Origin: Tenacibaculum caenipelagi
GTDB taxonomy: Bacteria; Bacteroidota; Bacteroidia; Flavobacteriales; Flavobacteriaceae
Assembly: GCF_004363005.1 (NCBI RefSeq)
Contig: NZ_SNYH01000002.1
Location: forward strand, 558,001 to 622,000
Direction: 5' to 3'
Length of the DNA: 64,000 nucleotides
Both the position numbers and the translations under genes were made by a program. How positions within the stretch are numbered: the stretch's first letter is position 1; the number at the start of each line of letters is the position of its first letter. The notes under the pieces are model-generated. The model was not told the origin of the DNA. It was given only the letters and a program-made list of their open reading frames with translations, and did no database searches. Positions 1 through 7,896 of this stretch are shown here, piece by piece.

Positions 1-278
1 TAGGAGGTGGAAACTTTAACTTACAAGTAGCTCCTGTTTTAGATATTTTAGTAAGTCATGAAAATGTGAACGACCCAGAAATATTTGATTTTGGTTTAGC
101 TGGTGGTATTGGATATAATTTTCCTAATGGATTAAATATTGATGTTAGATTTAAGCAAGGGTTAACCGATTTATTTGGTAGAAACGTAGGTACATATCCT
201 GAGACAACAGATATATCCGATTTAACTTTAAATCAAGTATTTCAAGTTAGTTTAGGGTACGAATTCGATTTTAAATAA
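1..278 (+). CDS. Outer-membrane beta-barrel protein, 3' fragment
   Basis: Only the last 91 residues are present; the reading frame is open from the left edge (codons start at base 3) to TAA at 276-278, so the true start lies outside the window. The visible part alternates hydrophobic and polar residues, has a Gly-rich turn (GLAGGIGYNF) and ends in the aromatic beta-strand SLGYEFDF, which is the usual C-terminal strand of small Bacteroidota barrel proteins (PorT/OmpA-barrel-like). The stop overlaps the ATG of the next gene (TAATG), so it is probably translated with the pigment cluster. A porin-like or surface-exposed role is inferred; the substrate cannot be told from this piece. Confidence 0.7.
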   Translation, partial: GGGNFNLQVAPVLDILVSHENVNDPEIFDFGLAGGIGYNFPNGLNIDVRFKQGLTDLFGRNVGTYPETTDISDLTLNQVFQVSLGYEFDFK

Positions 279-646
279 TGTTAGAAAACGATTTTTATAC
301 AATAGTATCTTCTGAAATAAAGGAAGATACTATTAGTTCTAAGATACTTTTAAATAAAAACCATCAAATCTTTGAAGGGCATTTTCCAGAAAATCCAGTT
401 ACACCTGGTGTTTGCATGATACAACTTGTAAAAGAAATTTTGGAAAAAACGTATCAGTATAACTTACAGTTAAGTAAAATTTCTAATGTAAAATTTACAG
501 CGTTAATCAATCCTAATGTAAATCAAGAATTACTAATAAGTACACAAGTAAATAAAGAAGATACATTGTTGAAAATTAAAAATGTATGTACATTTACCGA
601 TAGTACTGTTGCATTAAAATGTAATGCAACATTTCTTGTTAAATAA
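278..646 (+). CDS. FabZ/ApeI-like 3-hydroxyacyl-ACP dehydratase (hot-dog fold)
   Basis: A 122-residue single-domain hot-dog protein with the FabZ signature GHFPxxPxxPGV at residues 34-45 (catalytic-type His35). Enzymes of this type remove water from 3-hydroxyacyl-ACP during chain elongation. The position of the usual catalytic Glu after PGV is Gln49, as in the ApeI-like branch, so activity may differ from housekeeping FabZ. The start ATG overlaps the preceding stop and a GT2-DUF2062 gene follows 14 bases later. The setting (MMPL exporter, acyltransferase, adenylate-forming enzyme) points to aryl-polyene or flexirubin chain synthesis rather than general fatty acid synthesis. The fold is clear; the exact substrate is inferred. 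Confidence 0.8.
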   Translation: MLENDFYTIVSSEIKEDTISSKILLNKNHQIFEGHFPENPVTPGVCMIQLVKEILEKTYQYNLQLSKISNVKFTALINPNVNQELLISTQVNKEDTLLKIKNVCTFTDSTVALKCNATFLVK

Positions 647-660
647 ATGATATTTAAAAG

Positions 661-1842
661 TTGAGCAACCAGCTTCAATATAACTTAGATTCTTATAAAT
701 GTTGCGTTATTATACCAACATATAATAATGAGAAAACTTTGCAAAGGGTAATTGATAATACGCTTAAGTTTACTCAGAATATTATTGTAGTTAATGATGG
801 TTCTACTGATGCTACAAGTACTATTTTAAAAGAGTATTCTTTTTTAAAACAACTGCATCACAAGCGTAATAAAGGAAAAGGTTCTGCATTAAGAAATGGA
901 TTTAAGTTTGCGTACGAACAAGGTTATGAGTATGCAATCACTATAGATTCTGATGGACAACATTTTCCAGAAGATATTCCTGTTTTTTTGAAAAAACTAT
1001 CTCAAAAAGAACAAAATAAGGAGTTGTTACTGATTGGTGCAAGAAATATGAATCAAGATTCTGTGCCTAAAAAAAGTAGCTTTGGAAATAAGTTTTCTAA
1101 TTTTTGGTTTTGGGTTGAAACAGGAACACAATTACAAGATACCCAGTCAGGTTACAGACTTTACCCACTAAAAGTTCTTGATAAAATTAGATTTTACACT
1201 ACCAAATTCGAATTTGAAATTGAAGTTATTGTAAAAGCTGCTTGGAGAGGTGTAGCGGTTGAAAATGTGCCTGTAAAAGTGCTATATGATGAAACCGAAA
1301 GAGTTTCTCATTTTAGACCATTTAAAGATTTTACAAGAATAAGTGTTTTAAACACTTGGTTGGTATTAGTAACGTTTTTGTTTATAAAACCAAGAGACTT
1401 TTTAAGAAGTCTAAAAAAAAAAGGGGTTAAAAAATTTTTAATAGACGATGTACTTGTAAGTAGCGATTCTAGTATAAAAAAGTCAGTCTCAATAGCCTTA
1501 GGAGTTTTTTTTGGATTGTCTCCTTTTTGGGGGTTACAAGGTTTTTTAGCAATTGGTTTTTCTATTCTTTTAAAGCTAAATAAAACAATCTCATTTTTGT
1601 TTTCTAATATTAGTTTACCTCCATTAATTCCTTTCGTTGTATTGGCAAGTGTCAAAGTAGGTGAGTTTTTATTGGGAGAAAAAATTGAGTTTGATTTTCG
1701 TACTATTGAAAATATCAAAATGCTAACGCACATAAAAGTATATGTAGTTGGTAGTTTAGTTTTAGCAGGCTTTTCAGCAGTGCTTTTAGGAATAATTTCA
1801 CTGGCGCTTTTTAATATTTTTAAGCCTAAAAATAATGAGTAA
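661..1842 (+). CDS. Glycosyltransferase family 2 fused to a DUF2062 membrane domain
   Basis: 393 residues. Residues about 12-230 are a GT2 (GT-A) domain with the opening VIIPTYNNEKTL, the nucleotide-binding NDGSTD and the metal-site ITIDSDGQH. Residues about 255-390 form a DUF2062 domain (FFGLSPFWGLQGF) with two to three membrane segments. Translation must begin at TTG 661, because a stop (655-657) lies in frame just upstream and no ATG is available. GT2-DUF2062 fusions recur in flexirubin/aryl-polyene clusters of Flavobacteriaceae, where they probably transfer a sugar or similar head group at the inner membrane; donor and acceptor are unknown. The last 8 bases overlap the next gene, so the two are very likely coupled. 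Confidence 0.85.
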   Translation: MSNQLQYNLDSYKCCVIIPTYNNEKTLQRVIDNTLKFTQNIIVVNDGSTDATSTILKEYSFLKQLHHKRNKGKGSALRNGFKFAYEQGYEYAITIDSDGQHFPEDIPVFLKKLSQKEQNKELLLIGARNMNQDSVPKKSSFGNKFSNFWFWVETGTQLQDTQSGYRLYPLKVLDKIRFYTTKFEFEIEVIVKAAWRGVAVENVPVKVLYDETERVSHFRPFKDFTRISVLNTWLVLVTFLFIKPRDFLRSLKKKGVKKFLIDDVLVSSDSSIKKSVSIALGVFFGLSPFWGLQGFLAIGFSILLKLNKTISFLFSNISLPPLIPFVVLASVKVGEFLLGEKIEFDFRTIENIKMLTHIKVYVVGSLVLAGFSAVLLGIISLALFNIFKPKNNE

Positions 1843-4800
1843 TTTATTGTATTCAATATTTAAGTTTTTTAATCAGCGAAAAATAGTTTCGCTGGTAGTT
1901 ATTATAGGTTTGTTTAGTGGCCTTTTATACATTGCTTCGAATATAAAATTTGAAGAAGATATTTTAAAATTAGTGCCTCAAACTAACCAGTCTTCAGAAG
2001 CAAAAAAAGTACTAGAAAACACAAATTTTTCTGATAAAATTATTTTTAAAATTCAGCGAAAAGATTCTGTAGCAAGAGAAGATTTGACAAAATTTGCCAC
2101 AGTTTTAATTGATAGTTTGCAAAAAAATAAACTGATAACTAAAGTAAGTGGAGTAGTAAACGGAGATGATGTTTTTAAAATTACTGACTTTATTTACGAA
2201 AACTTACCCTTATTCTTAGATAAAGAAGATTACCAAGCGATAAATTCTAAAATAGAGAGTGATAATCTAGAAAGCCTGATCGAAAAAAATTATCACACAT
2301 TAATCTCTCCAACAGGGAGTTTTGTAAAAAAGCAAATATTAAAAGATCCTTTAGGGTTGAGTTTTATAGCTTTAAAAAAACTTCAAAAGTTAGGGGTTGG
2401 AAATGATTTGATATTGAAAGACGGATTTTTAATGAGTAGTGATGAAAAAAGTATCATCCTGTTTGTTGATACCAAATTTCCACCCAGCGAAACAGAAAAA
2501 AACAGTGTGTTAGTAAGCGATATTGATGCAATTGTAAAAGACTTACACCAAACATATAAAAATATTGATGCCACATTTTTTGGAGCAGCTGTAGTTGCTG
2601 TAGAAAATGCTTCACAGATAAAAAGTGATATTCAATTAACAGTAAGTATAGCCTTAACAGTGCTATTTATTATTCTAATTGTGTATTATAAAAAGATAGC
2701 AACTCCGCTTATTTTGTTTGTACCAACACTTTTTGGAGGAGTTTTAGCCATCAGTTTTTTATATTTTTTTAGAGAAAACGTTTCGGCAATTTCATTAGGT
2801 ATAGGAGCTGTTTTATTAGGAATTACTCTGGATTATTCCTTGCATATTTTGTCTTACATCAAAAAAGAAGACAATATTGAAAAACTATATCAAGAAATAA
2901 GCAAACCTATCTTAATAAGTAGTTTAACCACTGCGAGTGCTTTTTTATGTTTATTGTTTTTAAAATCTCAAGCACTGCAAGATTTAGGAGTTTTTGCTTC
3001 TGTCAGTGTCGTAGGAGCTTCAATAGTTGCTTTATTATTCATTCCGCATGTATATAACCCTAAAAGAAAGACGAAAGAAAAAGCAGTAGGTATTGAACGA
3101 TTTTTACAATACCCAATTCACAGGAATAAATGGTGGGTACTGGTAGTGGTTACGCTTATAATTGTTGGAGCTTTTAATTATGAAAAGGTCAAATTCAATA
3201 AAGATTTATCAAAGTTAAATTATAAATCGGAGCATTTACAAGAAGTAGAAAATAGCTTAAACAAACTGACCAATATTTCAGAGAAATCTGTTTACCTAGT
3301 GGCTTACGGATCGAATTTAGATTCGGTTTTAAGAACAAATGAAACAATATTAGATAAGCTAAAATCACTCAAAAATAAAGACCAAATTATAGAGATTAAG
3401 AGTGTTAGTGAGCTAATTTCATCAAAGAAAAAACAGGAGAAGAAAATTGTTGAGTGGAATTCTTTTTGGACCAAAGAAAAACAAGACTCACTTAAAAGTA
3501 ATTTAAACCTTTTTGGAACCGCAATAGGATTTAAACCTGATACTTTTAATAGCTTCATTGAAAAATTGAATAAGAACTACAATCCTATTGATTTTAACGA
3601 TAAAAATGATAGTTCACTATTGCCAATAAACGATTATGTAAGCAATAAAAATAGCTTTATAACAGTAACAAATATTGTTAAAATTAAAGAAGGTTTTGTT
3701 GATGAAGTTAAAAGAAATTTAGGAAAAATACCTGGTGTCTATATAATAGACAGAAAAGAAATGAATGAGGTTTTCTTAGGAGGATTAAAGAATAACTTCA
3801 ATTTTTTAATGAAAGGATCTTTTCTGGTAGTTTTAGTATTATTAATCTTATTCTATAAAAACATTTATTTAACTGTAATAACAGTGCTTCCTGTATTGTT
3901 AACATGGGTAATAACAGTTGGTTTAATGGGGGTGTTGCATATTGATTTTAATATTTTCAACATCATTATTTCAAGTTTTATTTTTGGTTTAGGTATAGAT
4001 TATAGCATTTTTATAACAAGTGCTTTACAAAAGGAATATGCAACAGGTAAAAAATATTTACCGAATTACAAATCAGCAATTATACTATCGGTCATTACAA
4101 CTATTTTAGGGGTTGGGGTGTTAATTTTCGCGAAACACCCAGCATTGTATTCAATTTCGGTAGTTTCAATTATTGGGGTTTTATCAGCTTTATTATTGTC
4201 TTTTACCATTCAACCACTATTATTTAAGCTTTTTATAGGAACTAAAACAAGAGAGTCTCTAAAGCTTCATCATTTAATATTTTCAACAATATCATTTGCC
4301 TTTTTTGGGTTGGGCGGACTTTTATTATCACTTTTTAGTGTAAGTGTAATGAAAATCATACCTGTAAGTAAAAAAGTAAAAATGAAGTGGTTTCATAAAA
4401 CGGTATCTAAGTTTATGAGTTCTGTTTTATGGTCGTATCCTTTTTTAAGAAATAAAGTGATTAATAACACCAATGAAGATTTTTCTAAACAAGCTTTAAT
4501 TATAGCCAATCACAATTCTTTTTTAGATATTTTAACCATAGGGAAACTGCATCCTAAAATGATATTTTTGGTGAACGATTGGGTATATAATTCTCCTATT
4601 TTTGGAAAAGCTGTTCAGTTAGCAGGTTTTTACCCAGTATCAAAAGGAATAGATGAGGGTTTAAACCATATAGAAGAAAAAATAAAGCAAGGGTATAGCG
4701 TAATGGTTTTTCCTGAAGGAACACGTTCTGAAACAAATAAAATAAGACGCTTTCATAAAGGGGCTTTCTATTTAGCAGAAACATTTAAGTTAGATATTGT

Positions 4801-5482
4801 TCCGGTATTAATACACGGAGCCTCAGAAGTGCTTCCAAAAGGTAATTTTATTATTAAAAAAGGTACCATTACAGCAAAAATATTACCTAGAATAGCTTTT
4901 AAAGAAGCTACTTTTGGTAGTACATATTCAGAAAAGACCAAACAGATAGGAAGATACTTTAAAGAAGAACACTTAGTGTTAAGAAGAGAGTTAGAAACCT
5001 CTAGTTATTTTTATAAAACAATAGTAAATAGCTATTTGTATAGAGGTAAAAAGGTTTATAATCAAGTGAAACTAGATTTAAAGAATAAAAGAGAGTTGTA
5101 TAGTAACTTATTGCTAAAGTTAAACGAAAAAGAATCAATTACACACTTGTCAGAAGATTATGGGCAATTAGATTTTTTATTAACCTTAGACTCTCTAGAT
5201 AGAAAAATTATCATTCATAATAATTCTGAAAAAAATCAAGAACTTATAAAAAGTAATTATTTAGTAAAGCATAAAAAAATTACGCTGGTTAATGATTTTC
5301 ATAAGGCTTTGGCATTAAAAAGTAATGTGCTAATTATTAATAGAAATCTTGAAAAAGAGGAATATAAATTAATCGAAGATCAAGACTTCTCAACAATTGT
5401 TATTTTACAGAAAGATGTGATTCTTGAAAATTTTAACAAGTACACAAAAGAAGGAGAGTTACCAGTTATTTTAAAGAGATAG
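1835..5482 (+). CDS. MMPL/RND-type lipid exporter fused to PlsC acyltransferase and a methyltransferase-like tail
   Basis: 1215 residues in one uninterrupted frame. A first membrane segment (about 13-33) and a periplasmic loop precede the first MMPL bundle (about 265-405); a second loop and bundle follow (about 650-830), giving the two-fold RND layout. Residues about 860-1045 are a lysophospholipid acyltransferase domain with the HX4D box (His893 in NHNSFLD) and FPEGTR (about 959-964). Residues about 1095-1200 keep a Rossmann-like strand pattern resembling a class I methyltransferase, but the SAM-binding Gly-rich loop is not recognisable. Such trifunctional proteins are typical of flexirubin/aryl-polyene clusters and are thought to acylate and export the pigment lipid to the outer membrane. 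It overlaps its upstream neighbour and is followed by the next gene after one base. Confidence 0.9.
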   Translation: MSNLLYSIFKFFNQRKIVSLVVIIGLFSGLLYIASNIKFEEDILKLVPQTNQSSEAKKVLENTNFSDKIIFKIQRKDSVAREDLTKFATVLIDSLQKNKLITKVSGVVNGDDVFKITDFIYENLPLFLDKEDYQAINSKIESDNLESLIEKNYHTLISPTGSFVKKQILKDPLGLSFIALKKLQKLGVGNDLILKDGFLMSSDEKSIILFVDTKFPPSETEKNSVLVSDIDAIVKDLHQTYKNIDATFFGAAVVAVENASQIKSDIQLTVSIALTVLFIILIVYYKKIATPLILFVPTLFGGVLAISFLYFFRENVSAISLGIGAVLLGITLDYSLHILSYIKKEDNIEKLYQEISKPILISSLTTASAFLCLLFLKSQALQDLGVFASVSVVGASIVALLFIPHVYNPKRKTKEKAVGIERFLQYPIHRNKWWVLVVVTLIIVGAFNYEKVKFNKDLSKLNYKSEHLQEVENSLNKLTNISEKSVYLVAYGSNLDSVLRTNETILDKLKSLKNKDQIIEIKSVSELISSKKKQEKKIVEWNSFWTKEKQDSLKSNLNLFGTAIGFKPDTFNSFIEKLNKNYNPIDFNDKNDSSLLPINDYVSNKNSFITVTNIVKIKEGFVDEVKRNLGKIPGVYIIDRKEMNEVFLGGLKNNFNFLMKGSFLVVLVLLILFYKNIYLTVITVLPVLLTWVITVGLMGVLHIDFNIFNIIISSFIFGLGIDYSIFITSALQKEYATGKKYLPNYKSAIILSVITTILGVGVLIFAKHPALYSISVVSIIGVLSALLLSFTIQPLLFKLFIGTKTRESLKLHHLIFSTISFAFFGLGGLLLSLFSVSVMKIIPVSKKVKMKWFHKTVSKFMSSVLWSYPFLRNKVINNTNEDFSKQALIIANHNSFLDILTIGKLHPKMIFLVNDWVYNSPIFGKAVQLAGFYPVSKGIDEGLNHIEEKIKQGYSVMVFPEGTRSETNKIRRFHKGAFYLAETFKLDIVPVLIHGASEVLPKGNFIIKKGTITAKILPRIAFKEATFGSTYSEKTKQIGRYFKEEHLVLRRELETSSYFYKTIVNSYLYRGKKVYNQVKLDLKNKRELYSNLLLKLNEKESITHLSEDYGQLDFLLTLDSLDRKIIIHNNSEKNQELIKSNYLVKHKKITLVNDFHKALALKSNVLIINRNLEKEEYKLIEDQDFSTIVILQKDVILENFNKYTKEGELPVILKR

Positions 5483-5483
5483 A

Positions 5484-7010
5484 ATGAAAGAAAAATACGA
5501 TGTTGTAATTATAGGTAGTGGTTTAGGAGGATTGGTATGTGCAAATATTTTAGCAAGAGAAGGTAAAAGTGTTTGTGTACTAGAAAAGAATAATCAGTTT
5601 GGAGGTAATTTACAAACCTTTGTTCGTGATAAAACTATTTTTGATACTGGTGTGCATTATATAGGAGGTTTGTCAGAAGGGCAGAACCTTTATCAGTATT
5701 TTAAGTATTTAGATATTATTGATCAACTTACGCTTCATCAAATGGACGAAGACGGTTTTGATATTATAACCTTCGATGATGATGAAAAAGAATATAAACA
5801 TGCTCAAGGATATGATAATTTTGCAAATCAATTAATAAACGAGTTTCCTGAAGAAGCAGAGGCTATAAATAAATACATAAACAAAATTAGAAAAACATGT
5901 AATGATTTTCCGTTGTATTATTTAAAGCATGGAGCACCTTTTTATGAAAATTTAGAAGTATTTGAACAAGGAGCTAAAGATTATATAGAAAGCCTAACAA
6001 GCAATAAGAAGCTAAAGGCAGTATTATCTGGGTCCAATTTACTGTACGCCGGGGATGAAGATAGAACACCACTTTATGTACATGCGTTATCAGTAAATTC
6101 ATACATAGAAAGTGCCTATCGATGTGCAAACGGAGGAAGCCAAATTTCAAAAGCGTTAATTAAAAAAATCAAAGAATTTGGAGGCGACACCTACAAATAT
6201 AAAGAAGTTTGTAAGTTCAATTTTAATGAAAATAAGGAAATAATTTCTGTTGTAACTAAAGACGGAACAACTGTTGTTGGCGATTTATTTATTTCAAACA
6301 TAGACCCTAAGCAAACATTAAAGTTTGTAGGAGAAAATGTTTTAAGGAAATCATATACAAATCGAATTAATAAAATAGAAAATGCTATTTCTATGTTTAG
6401 TTTGTACTTGGTGTTAAAACCTAAAACATTTAAGTACTTAAATAAAAACTACTATCATTTTAAAAATGAAGATGCAGTATGGAGTGCTCAAGATTATAAT
6501 GAAAGTAATTGGCCAAAAGCCTATATGCTATCTATGGGTGTCAAAAAAAACATGGATGAATGGGGAGAGAGCATAACCGCTATGACTTATATGCATTTTG
6601 ATGAAATGAAACCATGGATTGATACACGTAATACAGTTGCAGAAAAAAATGAGAGAGGACAAACCTATGAGGAATTTAAAGCAGAAAAGGCAGAAATTTT
6701 AATAAGCGAAATTGAAAAGAAATTTTCAAATATAAGAGAGTGTATCCAAGAAGTATATACATCAACACCGTTGTCTTATAGAGATTATATAGGAAACGCA
6801 GAAGGAGCTTCTTATGGGTATGTAAAAGATATTAGTAATCCACTAAAATCATTTATAGCACCTCAAACCAAAATCAAGAATTTATTATTTACAGGTCAAA
6901 GCTTAAATATGCATGGTATTTTAGGAGTAACTATTAGTGCAGTTATTACCAGTTCAATTGTTTTAGGTAGAGAGTATTTGTTAAATAAAATTATAGAAGC
7001 CAATAAATAA
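5484..7010 (+). CDS. Phytoene-desaturase/CrtISO-like FAD-dependent oxidoreductase
   Basis: 508 residues. The N-terminus carries the dinucleotide-binding fold VVIIGSGLGGL (GxGxxG at 11-16) with the acidic ribose-binding residue in VLEKN, then FGG(N), and the C-terminus has the FAD-closing motif LLFTGQSLNMHGILG, as in carotenoid desaturases and isomerases. It probably oxidises, desaturates or isomerises the polyene chain or its aryl head group made by the cluster. It begins one base after the exporter gene, and the cupin gene follows after 16 bases, so it belongs to the same transcript. The family is clear; whether it is a desaturase, isomerase or saturase cannot be decided from sequence alone. 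Confidence 0.85.
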   Translation: MKEKYDVVIIGSGLGGLVCANILAREGKSVCVLEKNNQFGGNLQTFVRDKTIFDTGVHYIGGLSEGQNLYQYFKYLDIIDQLTLHQMDEDGFDIITFDDDEKEYKHAQGYDNFANQLINEFPEEAEAINKYINKIRKTCNDFPLYYLKHGAPFYENLEVFEQGAKDYIESLTSNKKLKAVLSGSNLLYAGDEDRTPLYVHALSVNSYIESAYRCANGGSQISKALIKKIKEFGGDTYKYKEVCKFNFNENKEIISVVTKDGTTVVGDLFISNIDPKQTLKFVGENVLRKSYTNRINKIENAISMFSLYLVLKPKTFKYLNKNYYHFKNEDAVWSAQDYNESNWPKAYMLSMGVKKNMDEWGESITAMTYMHFDEMKPWIDTRNTVAEKNERGQTYEEFKAEKAEILISEIEKKFSNIRECIQEVYTSTPLSYRDYIGNAEGASYGYVKDISNPLKSFIAPQTKIKNLLFTGQSLNMHGILGVTISAVITSSIVLGREYLLNKIIEANK

Positions 7011-7026
7011 GGAAACAGTATAGTAT

Positions 7027-7896
7027 ATGGGACAGTTTAAAACAATACCAATTACTAAGGTTAGTTCAATAACCAGAGAAGAATTTATTGAACATTACTA
7101 TAAACCGCAACGTCCTGTATTAATTGAAAATTTAACTAAAAACTGGCAAGCCTATCAAAAATGGTCATTAGATTATATCCAAGAAAGAGCAGGAAATCAA
7201 GAAGTGCCATTATACAATAACAATCCTGCTAAAGGAAAAGAAAGTGTATATGCTCCCGTAAAAAAAATGAAGCTTTCTGAGTATATAGAGATACTAAAAA
7301 CCAAACCTACAGATTTACGTATTTTCTTTTATAACATTCTCGATTCTATGCCTGAGCTTTTAAAAGATTTTGAGTACCCTACAATAGGGTTAAAGTTTTT
7401 TAAGCGCTTGCCTGCATTATTCTTTGGAGGAGGAAATTCAAAGGTTTTTATGCATTATGATATAGATTTACCTGATAGCATGCATTTCCATTTTCATGGA
7501 AATAAAGACATTTTATTATTTGCTCCAGATCAAACAAGACACTTATACAGGGTGCCTTTTTCTATCCACAACTTAGAAAGTATAGATATGGATAACCCTG
7601 ATTTTGAAAAGTATCCAGCATTAAAAAATGCTCAAGGAATTAAAGTAGAAATGAAGCATGGAGATGCCTTGTATATGCCAAGTGGTTATTGGCATTATAT
7701 TAAGTATTTAAACGGAGGTTTTTCAATGACCTTAAGGGCTTTGCCAAGAAAACCTTCACGAATTTTAAATATGTTATATAACGTGTTTATTATGCGTAAT
7801 TTCGATAACCTAATGAGAAGGTTTTTAGGGCAAAAATGGTTGGTTTTTAAAGATAAAAAAGCCATAAAAAGAACGCATAAAAGAGAGAATAACTAA
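7027..7896 (+). CDS. JmjC-like cupin-8 family protein, probable Fe(II)/2-oxoglutarate enzyme
   Basis: 289 residues of the cupin-8/JmjC-like family. The start resembles the usual opening in which a substrate replaces the sentence 'RPVLIENLTKNW' (about residues 34-45). A complete facial triad is visible: His143 and Asp145 in MHYDID and distal His223 in GYWHYI, with the aromatic and Gly-rich context of the fold (GDALYMPSGYWHY). The family hydroxylates or otherwise oxidises proteins or small molecules using iron and 2-oxoglutarate. In this operon a hydroxylation of the pigment lipid is the likely job, but this is inferred from position. Its stop overlaps the ATG of the next gene by one base. Confidence 0.82.
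   Translation: MGQFKTIPITKVSSITREEFIEHYYKPQRPVLIENLTKNWQAYQKWSLDYIQERAGNQEVPLYNNNPAKGKESVYAPVKKMKLSEYIEILKTKPTDLRIFFYNILDSMPELLKDFEYPTIGLKFFKRLPALFFGGGNSKVFMHYDIDLPDSMHFHFHGNKDILLFAPDQTRHLYRVPFSIHNLESIDMDNPDFEKYPALKNAQGIKVEMKHGDALYMPSGYWHYIKYLNGGFSMTLRALPRKPSRILNMLYNVFIMRNFDNLMRRFLGQKWLVFKDKKAIKRTHKRENN

Noticed and set aside
1308-1856. Open frame of 182 codons on the minus strand
   Set aside because: It lies wholly opposite the GT2-DUF2062 gene and the exporter start, has Ser/Lys/Asn-rich composition typical of antisense frames, and shows no domain.
1835-5482. Exporter-acyltransferase fusion as an assembly or frameshift artefact
   Set aside because: The frame is continuous, both halves are intact, and such fusions are known in this gene cluster type.
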